Source: an uncultured Roseiflexaceae bacterium (GTDB lineage Bacteria; Chloroflexota; Chloroflexia; Chloroflexales; Roseiflexaceae). Taken from it: a stretch of DNA of 13,408 nucleotides. The notes beneath the pieces are model-generated. The model searched no databases. It saw only the letters and a list, made by a program, of their open reading frames with translations, and was not told the origin of the DNA. A program made the translations under genes and the position numbers. Of the stretch, positions 1 through 7,710 are shown piece by piece; the stretch's first letter is position 1, and every line of letters begins with the position of its first letter. The DNA lies in the NCBI GenBank assembly GCA_903868295.1, contig CAIPUQ010000205.1:1-13408 (forward strand), read 5' to 3'.

Positions 1-1368
1 GGCGCCGCCTGGGAGCAACGGACCATCGCCGGCTCCTCGACCGTGGCCGATGCACTGGTCTGGAACGCCCATCTGACCGAGACGCTAGCGCTCGAGTACG
101 CCCACGCCGGCGATACAGCAAGCGCGCTGGCTGTGCTGGCGGCAGGACCACAGGATGCGCCGCTCAATCAGTACCTGCGCGCACTGGTGCTGCATCAGGA
201 TGGCCAGATCGACGCTGCCCGCAGTGCGCTCCAAACGGCGCAGGCATGTAGCATGGACTGGTGCTTCCCCCATCGGCTCGAGCACGTCGTGGTCCTGCAG
301 CATGCCTTGGCACAGGCTCCGACGGACGGCCGCGCGAGTTATTACCTAGGCAACTTTTGGTATGCCCATCGCATGCCCGATGCCGCCATCGAATGTTGGC
401 AACACGCCGTTGCCCACGACCCCACCAACGCCATCGCATGGCGCAATCTGGGACTCGCCTACACCGACCACCACGGCGACCATAGCGCTGCCACTGCTGC
501 CTATGCACACGCGCTGGCGCACGATCCGAGCGACGCACGGCTACGCTACGAAGCCGATCAGTTGGCCCGTGTGCGCGGCGATGCACCTGCAACCCGTCTG
601 CAGACACTGACCAGTGCCCGCCCACTGGTCGACCAACGCGACGACTTGACCATCGAATACGTTACCCTGCTCAACAATGCTGGCCGATACGACGAAGCGG
701 TCGACATCCTGCGCCGGCGTTCGTTCCACCCATGGGAGGGCGGCGAAGGCCGCGTGGCTGCCCAGTACGTGGCGGGATTAATTGGCGTGGCGCAGACCCT
801 GCTGCCGAGCGACGCGGCAGCGGCACTGGCGGCACTCGATGCGGCCATCGCCTATCCGCATAATCTCGGCGAGGGTAAATTGCCGGGCAGCAACGAAAAT
901 CACATCCACTACTGGCGTGGGGTGGCACTCGCCGCATTGGGTCACCACGACGCAGCCACTGCTGCCTGGCAGCATGCCACCCGCGGCGACAGCGAGCCTA
1001 CCTCGGCGCGGTACTACAATGACCAACCACCCGACATGATCTGGTATCAGGGCATTGCCTGGCGCAAACTGGGCGACACGACACGGGCGACCGCGTTATT
1101 CGAGCGATTGGTGGCCTATGCGCGCCTCCATCGCGACGACGTGCTCCGGCCGGATTACTTCGCCGTGTCGTATCCAACGTTCCTTGTGTTCAACGACGAT
1201 TCGGTGCTGCGTCACCAGCTCCATTGCGATTATATGGAGGCACTGGGATGCCTCGGTCTGCGCCAATACGACCAGGCAGCAGGGTTGTTTGCCCAGGTGC
1301 TTGAGCGCGAGCCCAACCACACGGGCGCATTGACACACCAGCGCTTTCTCAACCGAACCGATATCTAG
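1..1368 (+). CDS. DUF5107-type tetratricopeptide repeat protein (5' partial)
   Basis: The reading frame is open from the left edge, so the start lies off the window; a GTG at 43 is in frame but has no reason to be the true start. About 455 C-terminal residues are visible. They are alpha-helical and Ala/His-rich, with repeated TPR-like units (for example ASYYLGNFWYAHRM followed by AIECWQHAVAHDPTN). The HPWEGGEGRVAAQY, NLGEGKLPGS, HYWRGVALAALG and DYFAVSYPTFLVF blocks resemble the C-terminal TPR half of DUF5107 proteins, which usually carry a large N-terminal beta-sandwich region and exceed 1000 residues. The molecular function of that family is not established. The stop is 8 nt before the lipoprotein gene, so it is probably co-transcribed with the sugar genes downstream. 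I am confident of the TPR architecture and fairly confident of the DUF5107 assignment, which rests on recalled family motifs. Confidence 0.82.
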   Translation, partial: GAAWEQRTIAGSSTVADALVWNAHLTETLALEYAHAGDTASALAVLAAGPQDAPLNQYLRALVLHQDGQIDAARSALQTAQACSMDWCFPHRLEHVVVLQHALAQAPTDGRASYYLGNFWYAHRMPDAAIECWQHAVAHDPTNAIAWRNLGLAYTDHHGDHSAATAAYAHALAHDPSDARLRYEADQLARVRGDAPATRLQTLTSARPLVDQRDDLTIEYVTLLNNAGRYDEAVDILRRRSFHPWEGGEGRVAAQYVAGLIGVAQTLLPSDAAAALAALDAAIAYPHNLGEGKLPGSNENHIHYWRGVALAALGHHDAATAAWQHATRGDSEPTSARYYNDQPPDMIWYQGIAWRKLGDTTRATALFERLVAYARLHRDDVLRPDYFAVSYPTFLVFNDDSVLRHQLHCDYMEALGCLGLRQYDQAAGLFAQVLEREPNHTGALTHQRFLNRTDI

Positions 1369-1376
1369 AGGTATCT

Positions 1377-2981
1377 ATGCGACCCATACATCGTTTTGTA
1401 ACCAGTGCATTGTGCACCGCAAGTCTGCTCGCTGCCTGTGGCAGTCCCGCCACGGTCACGAGCGAGCCGACCAGCGCACCGGTCGATATCGCCCCCACGC
1501 AGACCGTTGCGCCTGCAACCGTCGAGCCGACGGCAGCGCCCACCGCGCCTGCACCGACAGCGACGGTTGCCCCGGCAGCACCGAGCGCCACAATCGCGCC
1601 GACTGCTACCGCTGCACCCGTCAGCGACAGTACCGGCACCGTCATCGACACCAGCCCGCGCCAGCCAGTAGCTGGTGGGCCGACGCTACTCGACAGCCGA
1701 CTAGCCTTGCGCTATGTGGCGTCGATCCCTGTCAACAGTATCCGCATTGCCTACGACGCCACCCAGAAGATCCTGTTGATGCTCAACATGGAGCAGGGAT
1801 TGGTACGTATCGATCCGATCACGGGCATCAAAGACATCGTTGCCGCACCCGCTGAGATCCTCGATGGCGCAACAGCGAGTGGGTTGGCAGTAGCCGCAAA
1901 TGGCACCGTGTATGTCAGCGGCAACCAGACACTCGGCACAATGACCAAAGCCGTCATTCGTCGGGGTGTGCCGAGCGGGCAGGCCACCTCGGTCAACAAA
2001 TCATACACGTGGGCGACCTACACCTGGACCACGGTGGCCAGCACCGTCCCCTACCCGCGCAGCGACACGCCGTTTGATCACCTGTTCAACGGGATTGCCA
2101 TCAGCCCAGACCAGCAGTTCATTGTGGTCAACAGCGGATCGCGGACCGACCACGGCGAAATCGAGAGTCAAAACGGCACGTTCCCTGATCTGCGCGAGAT
2201 AGCACTCACATCTCGGATATTCAAATTGCCTGCCAATGGGACGGATATCGTGTTGACGAACTCCGAAGAAGGGGTTGCGCCATACGTCTATGCCAAGGGC
2301 TTCCGCAATAGCTACGATCCGGTTTTTGCGCCCAATGGCATCTTGTTTGCCGGCGAAAACGGCCCGGATGCCGATTTGCCGGACGAGCTCAATGCCATCA
2401 AGCCGGGCCTCCACTATGGATTCCCGTGGCGCTTTGGGACGACCGATACCCCGCAGCGTGACCCAGCCTACGACCCCAGTACCGATGGCTACCTGAACCC
2501 GGATTTCACTGCCGTCCAAATCGGTGCCTATGCCAACGATCCCTCGTACCCGGCAGCACCGACGACATTTGTCGACCCCATCAGTAATTTTGGTCCCGCT
2601 GCGGTCCAATATCGCACCATTGATGGCGTCGCCCACGACGCTGCCACCGAAGGGACCAGCATTGCATCATTCACCCCGCATCGGTCTCCACTCGGTTTGG
2701 TCTTTGCAGACCAGACATTCCCTGCGTCGTGGCAACCGACCGGCGCCAATCTGCACGCCTTCATCCTCAGCTGGGGTGCAGCCGGTGGCAGCTTGACCGA
2801 CCGCGGCCAAGACATGCTGGCGCTCGAACTCACCCCTGCAGGCAACAGCTACACCATGACCGCACGCCAATTGGTACGCGGCCTGCGCAACCCTATCGAC
2901 GCAGCATCCATCGACAATCGCGTCTACGTGCTCGAGTTTGGGGACAACGTGGCATTGTGGGAAATCACGTTCCAACAGTGA
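1377..2981 (+). CDS. Lipoprotein with glucose/sorbosone dehydrogenase-like beta-propeller
   Basis: A 534-residue predicted lipoprotein. The N-terminus has a basic start (MRPIHR), a hydrophobic stretch and a lipobox LAAC with the lipidated Cys at residue 21, so it should be exported and membrane-anchored. Residues about 24-83 form a low-complexity Pro/Ala/Thr/Val linker. The rest looks like a six-bladed propeller of the PQQ-dependent sugar dehydrogenase (GSDH) family, best shown around residues 316-355 by FAGENGPD, DELNAIKPG and HYGFPWRFG, which match the family's GENGPD...DE.N...PG.NYGWP signature. Known relatives oxidise aldoses with PQQ, but many family members have no proven activity. I could not place the catalytic His with certainty, so the PQQ role is inference. 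AGAGG at 1367-1371, 5 nt before the ATG, supports the start. It is the second gene of the apparent operon and could act on or bind sugar outside the cell. Confidence 0.85.
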   Translation: MRPIHRFVTSALCTASLLAACGSPATVTSEPTSAPVDIAPTQTVAPATVEPTAAPTAPAPTATVAPAAPSATIAPTATAAPVSDSTGTVIDTSPRQPVAGGPTLLDSRLALRYVASIPVNSIRIAYDATQKILLMLNMEQGLVRIDPITGIKDIVAAPAEILDGATASGLAVAANGTVYVSGNQTLGTMTKAVIRRGVPSGQATSVNKSYTWATYTWTTVASTVPYPRSDTPFDHLFNGIAISPDQQFIVVNSGSRTDHGEIESQNGTFPDLREIALTSRIFKLPANGTDIVLTNSEEGVAPYVYAKGFRNSYDPVFAPNGILFAGENGPDADLPDELNAIKPGLHYGFPWRFGTTDTPQRDPAYDPSTDGYLNPDFTAVQIGAYANDPSYPAAPTTFVDPISNFGPAAVQYRTIDGVAHDAATEGTSIASFTPHRSPLGLVFADQTFPASWQPTGANLHAFILSWGAAGGSLTDRGQDMLALELTPAGNSYTMTARQLVRGLRNPIDAASIDNRVYVLEFGDNVALWEITFQQ

Positions 2982-3006
2982 CATTGGTCGTGTAGAGAGG
3001 ACTGCC

Positions 3007-3738
3007 ATGCGTGCACGCAGTGCGGACAAATCAACCCCCGTTCGGAGCGGTCGTATCTTCGGCTCGGTTTTGAACGAACTCCAACAACGCCTGCGCCAGG
3101 GGGAGTGGCAACCGGGTGAACATCTGCCCAGTATCACCCACTTGGCCACCGAATTCGCGGTCAGTACCGGATCGGTGCGTGAAGCACTGCGTTCGTTGCA
3201 ATCACAGGGGCTCGTGCGGATCGAACACGGCCGTGGCGTCATCGTGATCAGCAACAGCGTCGAAAACGCAACATTTGGCAGCGATGCGTCGGTATCGATG
3301 GACCACATGACGGCCTTTGCCGAGGCCCGGCGCCTCATCGAACCCGAGCTCGCAGCCTATGCCGCCGAGCGCGGCAGCGACACGGAAGTAGCCGAGATTC
3401 TGCAACTCGCCCTGACCATGGAACAACAAGCAGTCAGCGGGCTCGACTTCGTCGGTCCCGACATCGCCTTCCACCGGGCCATCGCGCAAGCGTCTCATAA
3501 TTTGGTCCTGCGGCAGATGCTCCATGGCATGCATGATTTGTTTATCATCTCGCGCCGGTTGACCAGCCAAGAACTGGGCATGACCGAGCGCGCTGTCCGC
3601 TATCATCGCCTGATTGCCGAGGCAATCTATGAACGTAACGCCACCCAAGCACGTCTGTTGATGCTTGCACACATGAACGATGCACTCAGTAGTGTCCTGG
3701 CGATGGAAGCCCACATGCAGCGAAATCTCGTCGTATAA
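3007..3738 (+). CDS. GntR-family (FadR/FCD subfamily) transcriptional regulator
   Basis: A 243-residue DNA-binding regulator. Residues about 17-82 form the GntR winged helix-turn-helix: LPSITHLATEFAVSTGSVREALRSL, then GLVRIEHGRGVIV as the wing. Residues about 100-235 form an all-helical FCD ligand domain. Asp152 and His156 (in DIAFH), His200 and His222 keep the spacing of the Asp/His/His/His metal site known in FCD regulators such as LldR, which usually bind a metal-coordinated carboxylate. A sugar acid from the flanking pathway is therefore a reasonable effector (inference). The start at 3007 is chosen because AGAGAGG (2994-3000) lies 6 nt upstream; the longer frame from 2938 would overlap the lipoprotein gene and lacks such a site. 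Gaps are 25 nt upstream and 22 nt downstream, so the regulator is embedded in the operon it may control. I saw no convincing operator palindrome in the short gaps; it may lie before the off-window promoter. Confidence 0.92.
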   Translation: MRARSADKSTPVRSGRIFGSVLNELQQRLRQGEWQPGEHLPSITHLATEFAVSTGSVREALRSLQSQGLVRIEHGRGVIVISNSVENATFGSDASVSMDHMTAFAEARRLIEPELAAYAAERGSDTEVAEILQLALTMEQQAVSGLDFVGPDIAFHRAIAQASHNLVLRQMLHGMHDLFIISRRLTSQELGMTERAVRYHRLIAEAIYERNATQARLLMLAHMNDALSSVLAMEAHMQRNLVV

Positions 3739-3760
3739 CCACATTCGAAAGGACTTCTCG

Positions 3761-4588
3761 ATGCGAATTGCAGTCACCGGTGGCAGTGGAGACTTGGCCC
3801 GTGTGCTTATTCCATTGCTCCAAGAAGCAGGGCACTCGGTCCTCAGTATCGACCGGACCATGCCAACCAACACCACAGGGAACCCAATAGGCGTGCAGGC
3901 GCAGGTCGTCGATGTGTCAGATTTCGGCAGCGTGGTCGGTGCCTTGACCGGCTGTGACGCGGTCATTCACCTTGCAGCCCATCGTTCGCCGATGAATGCC
4001 CCAGACCACGTCGTCTACCGTGACAACACGCTGGGGAGCTACAACATTCTGCTGGCAGCCGAAATACACAAGATGACCCATGTCTGCATGGCATCGAGCA
4101 TCAACGCGATTGGTGCGGTATTCAGCAAAGAACCAAAGTATGACTACTTCCCCCTCGATGAAAAGCACCCCTGCTATGCCCAGGATGCCTACAGCCAATC
4201 AAAGTGGGTTCTCGAGCAACAGGGTGATGCGTTTGCACGACGTCGCAGCGATGTGGCGATTAGTAGCTTGCGCTTCCATGGCATTATTGATCGTGACCGT
4301 GCCATTCAGTATTGGGATGGCAAAGACGGCGCACGCAAACACGTCTGGGGCTACGTCCACCCCCGCGCGGCTGCCCGTGCCTGCATCGCAGCACTGAACG
4401 TCACCTGGCGCGGGCACGAGGTCTTTTATGTCGTCGCTCCTGACGCCGCCAGTGTCACCGCGAGTGATGTCAATGCACGCACACACTACCCGAATGTCCC
4501 CATTCGCGGGAGTTTGAGCGGGAATACCGGATTTTTTGACTGCAGCAAAGCCGGCAAATTGCTCGGTTGGACCCACAGCGAGGAATAA
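3761..4588 (+). CDS. NAD-dependent epimerase/dehydratase-family SDR, uronate/aldose dehydrogenase-like
   Basis: A 275-residue extended short-chain dehydrogenase. The Rossmann glycine motif is TGGSGDLA (residues 6-13), with Ala in place of the usual third Gly. Asp31 at the end of beta-2 favours NAD over NADP. The active site shows SSINAIG (Ser112/Ser113) and YSQSK (Tyr144, Lys148). The short C-terminal region and blocks such as VVDVSDF, GCDAVIHLAA, NTLGSYNILLAA, LRFHGI and KLLGW give an overall layout like uronate dehydrogenases (about 265 residues), which oxidise uronic acids to aldaro-lactones. A plain sugar epimerase is the main alternative. GAAAGGA (3747-3753) lies 7 nt before the ATG at 3761; the in-frame ATG at 3680 sits inside the regulator gene and is rejected. 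The stop is only 2 nt from the dehydratase start, implying tight co-expression. A dehydrogenase making a lactone would feed the lactonase two genes on (inference). Confidence 0.85.
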   Translation: MRIAVTGGSGDLARVLIPLLQEAGHSVLSIDRTMPTNTTGNPIGVQAQVVDVSDFGSVVGALTGCDAVIHLAAHRSPMNAPDHVVYRDNTLGSYNILLAAEIHKMTHVCMASSINAIGAVFSKEPKYDYFPLDEKHPCYAQDAYSQSKWVLEQQGDAFARRRSDVAISSLRFHGIIDRDRAIQYWDGKDGARKHVWGYVHPRAAARACIAALNVTWRGHEVFYVVAPDAASVTASDVNARTHYPNVPIRGSLSGNTGFFDCSKAGKLLGWTHSEE

Positions 4589-4590
4589 CC

Positions 4591-5763
4591 ATGCGCATCC
4601 GAGACATCAAGTCCTATCCCATTTGGGTGGGCAACCGCAATCAACTGGTGGTCAAAGTCGAGACCGACGAAGGCATCTATGGCCTGGGCGAATCCGGATT
4701 AAGCGGCCGCGAGCTGGCCGTAATGGGCGCCATTGACCACTTCCGCCCGTTCCTCATCGGCCAAAATCCGATGCAGATGGGTCGCATCTGGCAAGAACTG
4801 TACCGATCCCAGTATTTCGAGGGTGGCCGCGTCTTGGCAGCTGCCCAAAGCGCCATCGACATCGCCCTCTACGACATCGCCGGCAAAGCACTCGGCGTGC
4901 CCGTGCATCAGCTCTTGGGCGGTCACCAGCGTGACACCGTGCCGTGTTTTGTGACGGCGAGTGGTTCGACTCCCGACGAGTTGGTAGCCAGCGCCCAGAT
5001 GCTGTGGGACCACGATTGGCGCGTCATCCGCACCGGCATGTTGCAGCCTCGGTCACACGGCGAAAGCATCTTCGAACCGCGTGAGACGCTGGGTATCACC
5101 GCGGCCACGATGGTCAAGATCCGTGAGCGGCTCGGTGCTGAGCTGACCCTCGGTATCGACTACCATCACCGCTTGTCATTGGCCGAGACCGCGTCGTTCT
5201 GCCAACGCATGCCGCAAGGCACGCTCGACTTCATCGAAGAACCAATCCGCGACGAATCGCCCGAGGCCTACGAAGCCCTGCGCAAGATGACCGGCATCCC
5301 GTTTGCAGTCGGCGAAGAATTCGCCAGCAAATGGCAATTTGCGCCATACATCGAACGGCACCTCACCGACTTCGCCCGCATCGACATCTGTAATCTAGGC
5401 GGATTCACCGAGTCAATGAAGGTCGCCGGCTGGGCAGAGGCGCACTACATCGACCTGATGCCGCACAATCCACTCGGCCCAATCTGCACAGCTGCCACGA
5501 TTCATATGTCGGCAGCAGTGGCCAACTTCGCTTGGCTCGAGGTACGGGTATCGCCCAGCGAGAACCTGTATCGCGGCGAGGGCATCAACGACGTGGACGT
5601 CTTGTTCCCAGTCCACCCCAAACTCAACGGGACGGGCTTCGACGTGCCGATGACGCCAGGCCTGGGCATCGAATTCGACGAAGAGACCGCCAAAAAACAC
5701 ACATGGAAGTTCTGGGAAGCCCCACATCTGCGTCGTCGTGACGGTTCGGTCACCAACTGGTAA
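4591..5763 (+). CDS. Enolase-superfamily acid-sugar dehydratase (galactonate/mannonate dehydratase-like)
   Basis: A 390-residue enzyme of the mandelate racemase branch of the enolase superfamily. The N-terminal capping domain (about 1-115) has VKVETDEGIYGLGE and the conserved SAIDIALYDIAGKALGVPV helix. The TIM-barrel domain follows, with expected Mg2+ ligands Asp190 (DYHHR), a Glu in FIEEP (216-218) and a Glu in AVGEE (240-243). His192, Arg147 (VIRTG), Asp265 (RIDICNLGG) and His292 (PHNPLGPI) are candidate catalytic residues. The C-terminus RRDGSVTNW matches the ending of galactonate and mannonate dehydratases. Family members dehydrate aldonates or aldarates to 2-keto-3-deoxy acids. DYHHRL and AVGE.F resemble the mannonate dehydratase subgroup, while EEP and HNPLGPI resemble galactonate dehydratase, so the substrate is not assigned. 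GAGGAA (4580-4585) overlaps the end of the SDR gene and fixes the ATG at 4591. Cytoplasmic. Confidence 0.93.
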   Translation: MRIRDIKSYPIWVGNRNQLVVKVETDEGIYGLGESGLSGRELAVMGAIDHFRPFLIGQNPMQMGRIWQELYRSQYFEGGRVLAAAQSAIDIALYDIAGKALGVPVHQLLGGHQRDTVPCFVTASGSTPDELVASAQMLWDHDWRVIRTGMLQPRSHGESIFEPRETLGITAATMVKIRERLGAELTLGIDYHHRLSLAETASFCQRMPQGTLDFIEEPIRDESPEAYEALRKMTGIPFAVGEEFASKWQFAPYIERHLTDFARIDICNLGGFTESMKVAGWAEAHYIDLMPHNPLGPICTAATIHMSAAVANFAWLEVRVSPSENLYRGEGINDVDVLFPVHPKLNGTGFDVPMTPGLGIEFDEETAKKHTWKFWEAPHLRRRDGSVTNW

Positions 5764-5789
5764 GTGTGGCAGTGTCGAGAGGAGAACCC

Positions 5790-6818
5790 ATGGATCGCAT
5801 TCTCGTCGGCGGGTACGCCGACCCCCTGTCTGCCGGCATCCAGATCATGGACGTCGACGCAAAAGGACAATACGCACCCATCACGAGCCTGAGCGGTATC
5901 GCCAACCCATCGTACATGGCCCGCCACGGCGACATGATCTACACCGTGTCCGAAACGTTTGCCGCGGGTGGCTTGCCCGGCGGCGTCGTGGCCGTGTCGT
6001 ACCGCAATGGTGTCCTCAGCGCCGGGGTGCGCCGCCCGAGTGGCGGCGACTGGCCGTGCCACATCATCGTCACCCGCGACGGTCAGAATCTGGTGGTGTC
6101 GAACTACGGTACCGGCAACATGGCATTGCTCCGCATCGGCACCAATGCAGACATCGCTGGCCTCAATGACCTGCGCCAACATGTCGGCAAGAGTGCCAAC
6201 GAAGCCCGCCAGAGCGCACCGCACGCCCATTCTGCCACAATCACCCCAGACGGACGGTTCATCATCGCGGCAGATCTGGGTACCGACGAATTGGTGTTTT
6301 ATTCGATCCAACCACAGACCAACCTCCTCCGGCGCATGCACGCCGTCAACGCCAAACCTGGCTCGGGACCGCGGCACGCGGTTTTCCACCCCAGCAAAGC
6401 GATACTCTACGTCGCCAACGAGATTTCGTGCACGGTAGCGGTCTATGCCTACGGCGAAGACACGTTGCGCCCGCTGTGGGAGCATTCGACCATCAAGACG
6501 CCACTGGGCGACTATACGGTCGCAGACATCCACATCAGCCCCGATGGGGAGTTCCTCAGTGTGACGACCCGTGGCGAAAACACCATCGCTACCTATCGCA
6601 TCCTAGCGGACGGAAACCTCATCCGAGTCGAAGTCGTCGATTGTGGTGGCGCCTGGCCGCGCAACTTCGCCTTCAGCCCCGACGGGAGCTATGTCTTGGT
6701 CGCCTGCCAAAACGACAATTTCATCGCAGTCCTGCCGCGTGACGTTGCAACGGGCCATATCGGGGCACGGGTGGGCACCATACCCGTGAATAGCGTGTCG
6801 TTTGTGCTGTTTTTGTAG
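5790..6818 (+). CDS. Lactonase-family beta-propeller protein (6-phosphogluconolactonase-like)
   Basis: A 342-residue seven-bladed propeller of the lactonase family that includes 6-phosphogluconolactonase YbhE/Pgl. There is no signal peptide, so it should be cytoplasmic. Family signatures are DWPCHIIVTRDGQNLVVSNYGTG (split as residues 87-99 and 100-109), PHAHS (144-148), ITPDGRF (151-157), DLGTD (162-166), GSGPRH (191-196), FHP (199-201) and PRNFAFSPDG (290-299). Known members hydrolyse sugar lactones or carboxymuconolactone. Here, next to an acid-sugar dehydratase and a lactone-forming type of dehydrogenase, hydrolysis of an aldono- or aldaro-lactone is more likely than the pentose phosphate reaction (inference). 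The ATG at 5790 follows a strong GAGAGGAG (5777-5784); the in-frame start at 5766 would place this site inside the gene. It is the last gene of the operon, 13 nt before a terminator. Confidence 0.9.
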   Translation: MDRILVGGYADPLSAGIQIMDVDAKGQYAPITSLSGIANPSYMARHGDMIYTVSETFAAGGLPGGVVAVSYRNGVLSAGVRRPSGGDWPCHIIVTRDGQNLVVSNYGTGNMALLRIGTNADIAGLNDLRQHVGKSANEARQSAPHAHSATITPDGRFIIAADLGTDELVFYSIQPQTNLLRRMHAVNAKPGSGPRHAVFHPSKAILYVANEISCTVAVYAYGEDTLRPLWEHSTIKTPLGDYTVADIHISPDGEFLSVTTRGENTIATYRILADGNLIRVEVVDCGGAWPRNFAFSPDGSYVLVACQNDNFIAVLPRDVATGHIGARVGTIPVNSVSFVLFL

Positions 6819-6831
6819 AAAACGCACATAG

Positions 6832-6866
6832 ATAGCCCCACGGCATGCCGTGGGGCTATTGTTTTT
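6832..6866 (+). terminator. Intrinsic terminator of the sugar operon, built on a 28-bp perfect palindrome
   Basis: Positions 6832-6859 form an exact self-complementary palindrome: the left half ATAGCCCCACGGCA is followed directly by its reverse complement. It folds into a GC-rich hairpin followed by TTGTTTTT (6859-6866). It lies 13 nt after the lactonase stop and 19 nt before the end of the convergent glycosyltransferase gene. The tail on the minus side is less T-rich, so termination from the other direction is possible but weaker. Confidence 0.9.
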
Positions 6867-6885
6867 CACAAAATGGCAGTGTAAT

Positions 6886-7665
6886 TTACACCCGCGGGTC
6901 GTTGAGGCGCTTGTATTCGCCGCGCATGGCAAAAAGACGCACACGAATGATGTCGCGCAGATTGCGCAGTGCATCACGGATGGGATCTACCTTGGTTTCT
7001 TCGCCGTAATGCCACAAGACGGGCAGCTCGGCGACGCGATAGCCACGCATCACGGCGAGATAGAGGATTTCGACATCGAAGGCCGTCACCGCCGCACCCT
7101 TGATGACCGGTGCATCGTCACCGTAGATGCGTGCACGTCGGAACAAATCGTGTGCCACAGGCCGACGGAACGCCTTGAACCCGCACTGTGTGTCGTTGAA
7201 GTTGCCCACCACCAACAGCCGGACCAGCCCGTTAAACACCCGGCCCATCAGGTGACGATGAAAAGGTTCTCCCTCGCGATGGGCTCCCTGACCCTCACGT
7301 GACCCAATCACAACGTCATAGCCCATCACAAAATTGGCATAGACGCGTTCCCACTCGCTGATGGGAACCGCCAAATCTGCATCACACAACAGCACATAGT
7401 CGCCTACTGCGGCCAAGGCACCGGCTCGTACCGCAAACCCTTTGCCGCGATGATCGAGCGCGAGCAGTCTCAAGGCAGGCCACTGTGTGGCCGCCTCGGT
7501 GACGATTTCCGCCGTCGCATCGCTGCTCCCATCATCGGCAACAAGCACTTCAACCGTTATATTGGCAGCACTGACATACGATCGAATGGCGGCCAACGTC
7601 GAAGGCAGGCGCAATTGCTCGTTGTACGCTGGGATGATAATCGATAGCAACGGAGCCGTGGTCAT
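6886..7665 (-). CDS. Family 2 glycosyltransferase, dolichyl-phosphate beta-glucosyltransferase (ALG5)-like
   Basis: A 259-residue GT-A fold glycosyltransferase. The N-terminus SIIIPAYNE and VADDGSSDAT (residues 42-51) form the nucleotide-binding part. CDADLAVP carries the DxD motif (Asp95, Asp97) for the metal and sugar nucleotide. GKGFAVRAGA, VIGSREG, NDTQCGFKAFRR and EILYLAVMRGYRVAELPVLW are typical of the DPM1/ALG5-like GT2 group, which moves a sugar from a nucleotide donor to a polyprenyl phosphate. Which sugar is used cannot be told. No obvious transmembrane segment is present, so it would be a peripheral membrane enzyme. The start at 7665 follows a GAGAGGA site 6 nt upstream; the frame's extra seven codons (to 7686) have no such site. 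It is the last of three minus-strand genes, 45 nt after the preceding glycosyltransferase. Confidence 0.92.
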   Translation of the reverse strand: MTTAPLLSIIIPAYNEQLRLPSTLAAIRSYVSAANITVEVLVADDGSSDATAEIVTEAATQWPALRLLALDHRGKGFAVRAGALAAVGDYVLLCDADLAVPISEWERVYANFVMGYDVVIGSREGQGAHREGEPFHRHLMGRVFNGLVRLLVVGNFNDTQCGFKAFRRPVAHDLFRRARIYGDDAPVIKGAAVTAFDVEILYLAVMRGYRVAELPVLWHYGEETKVDPIRDALRNLRDIIRVRLFAMRGEYKRLNDPRV

Positions 7666-7682
7666 AGCATATCCTCTCGGAA

Positions 7683-7703
7683 GCAAGAATCGCCGATTCG
7701 TGC
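7683..7703. other. Small hairpin between two glycosyltransferase genes
   Basis: GAATC-GCC-GATTC is flanked by GCA and TGC after one mismatch, giving a short stem of 5+3 bp in the 45-nt gap. It has no T-run on either side, so it is unlikely to be a terminator and may be chance or a weak processing or stability element. Confidence 0.3.
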
Positions 7704-7710
7704 CGGGTGA

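Noticed and set aside
1349..1651. Minus-strand frame of 100 codons rich in Gly/Ala/Val
   Set aside because: It is the antisense of the Pro/Thr/Ala linker of the lipoprotein; the composition is a mirror of low-complexity coding DNA.
2001..2636. Minus-strand frame of 211 codons inside the lipoprotein gene
   Set aside because: No recognisable motif and fully opposite a well-supported gene; long shadow frames are expected in GC-rich DNA.
2938..3006. Upstream in-frame ATG for the GntR regulator
   Set aside because: It would overlap the lipoprotein gene and add 23 residues not typical of the family, while a strong ribosome-binding site precedes 3007.
5502..6533. Minus-strand frame of 343 codons opposite the dehydratase and lactonase
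   Set aside because: It spans two real genes and their junction and shows no family motif. It is a codon-bias shadow.
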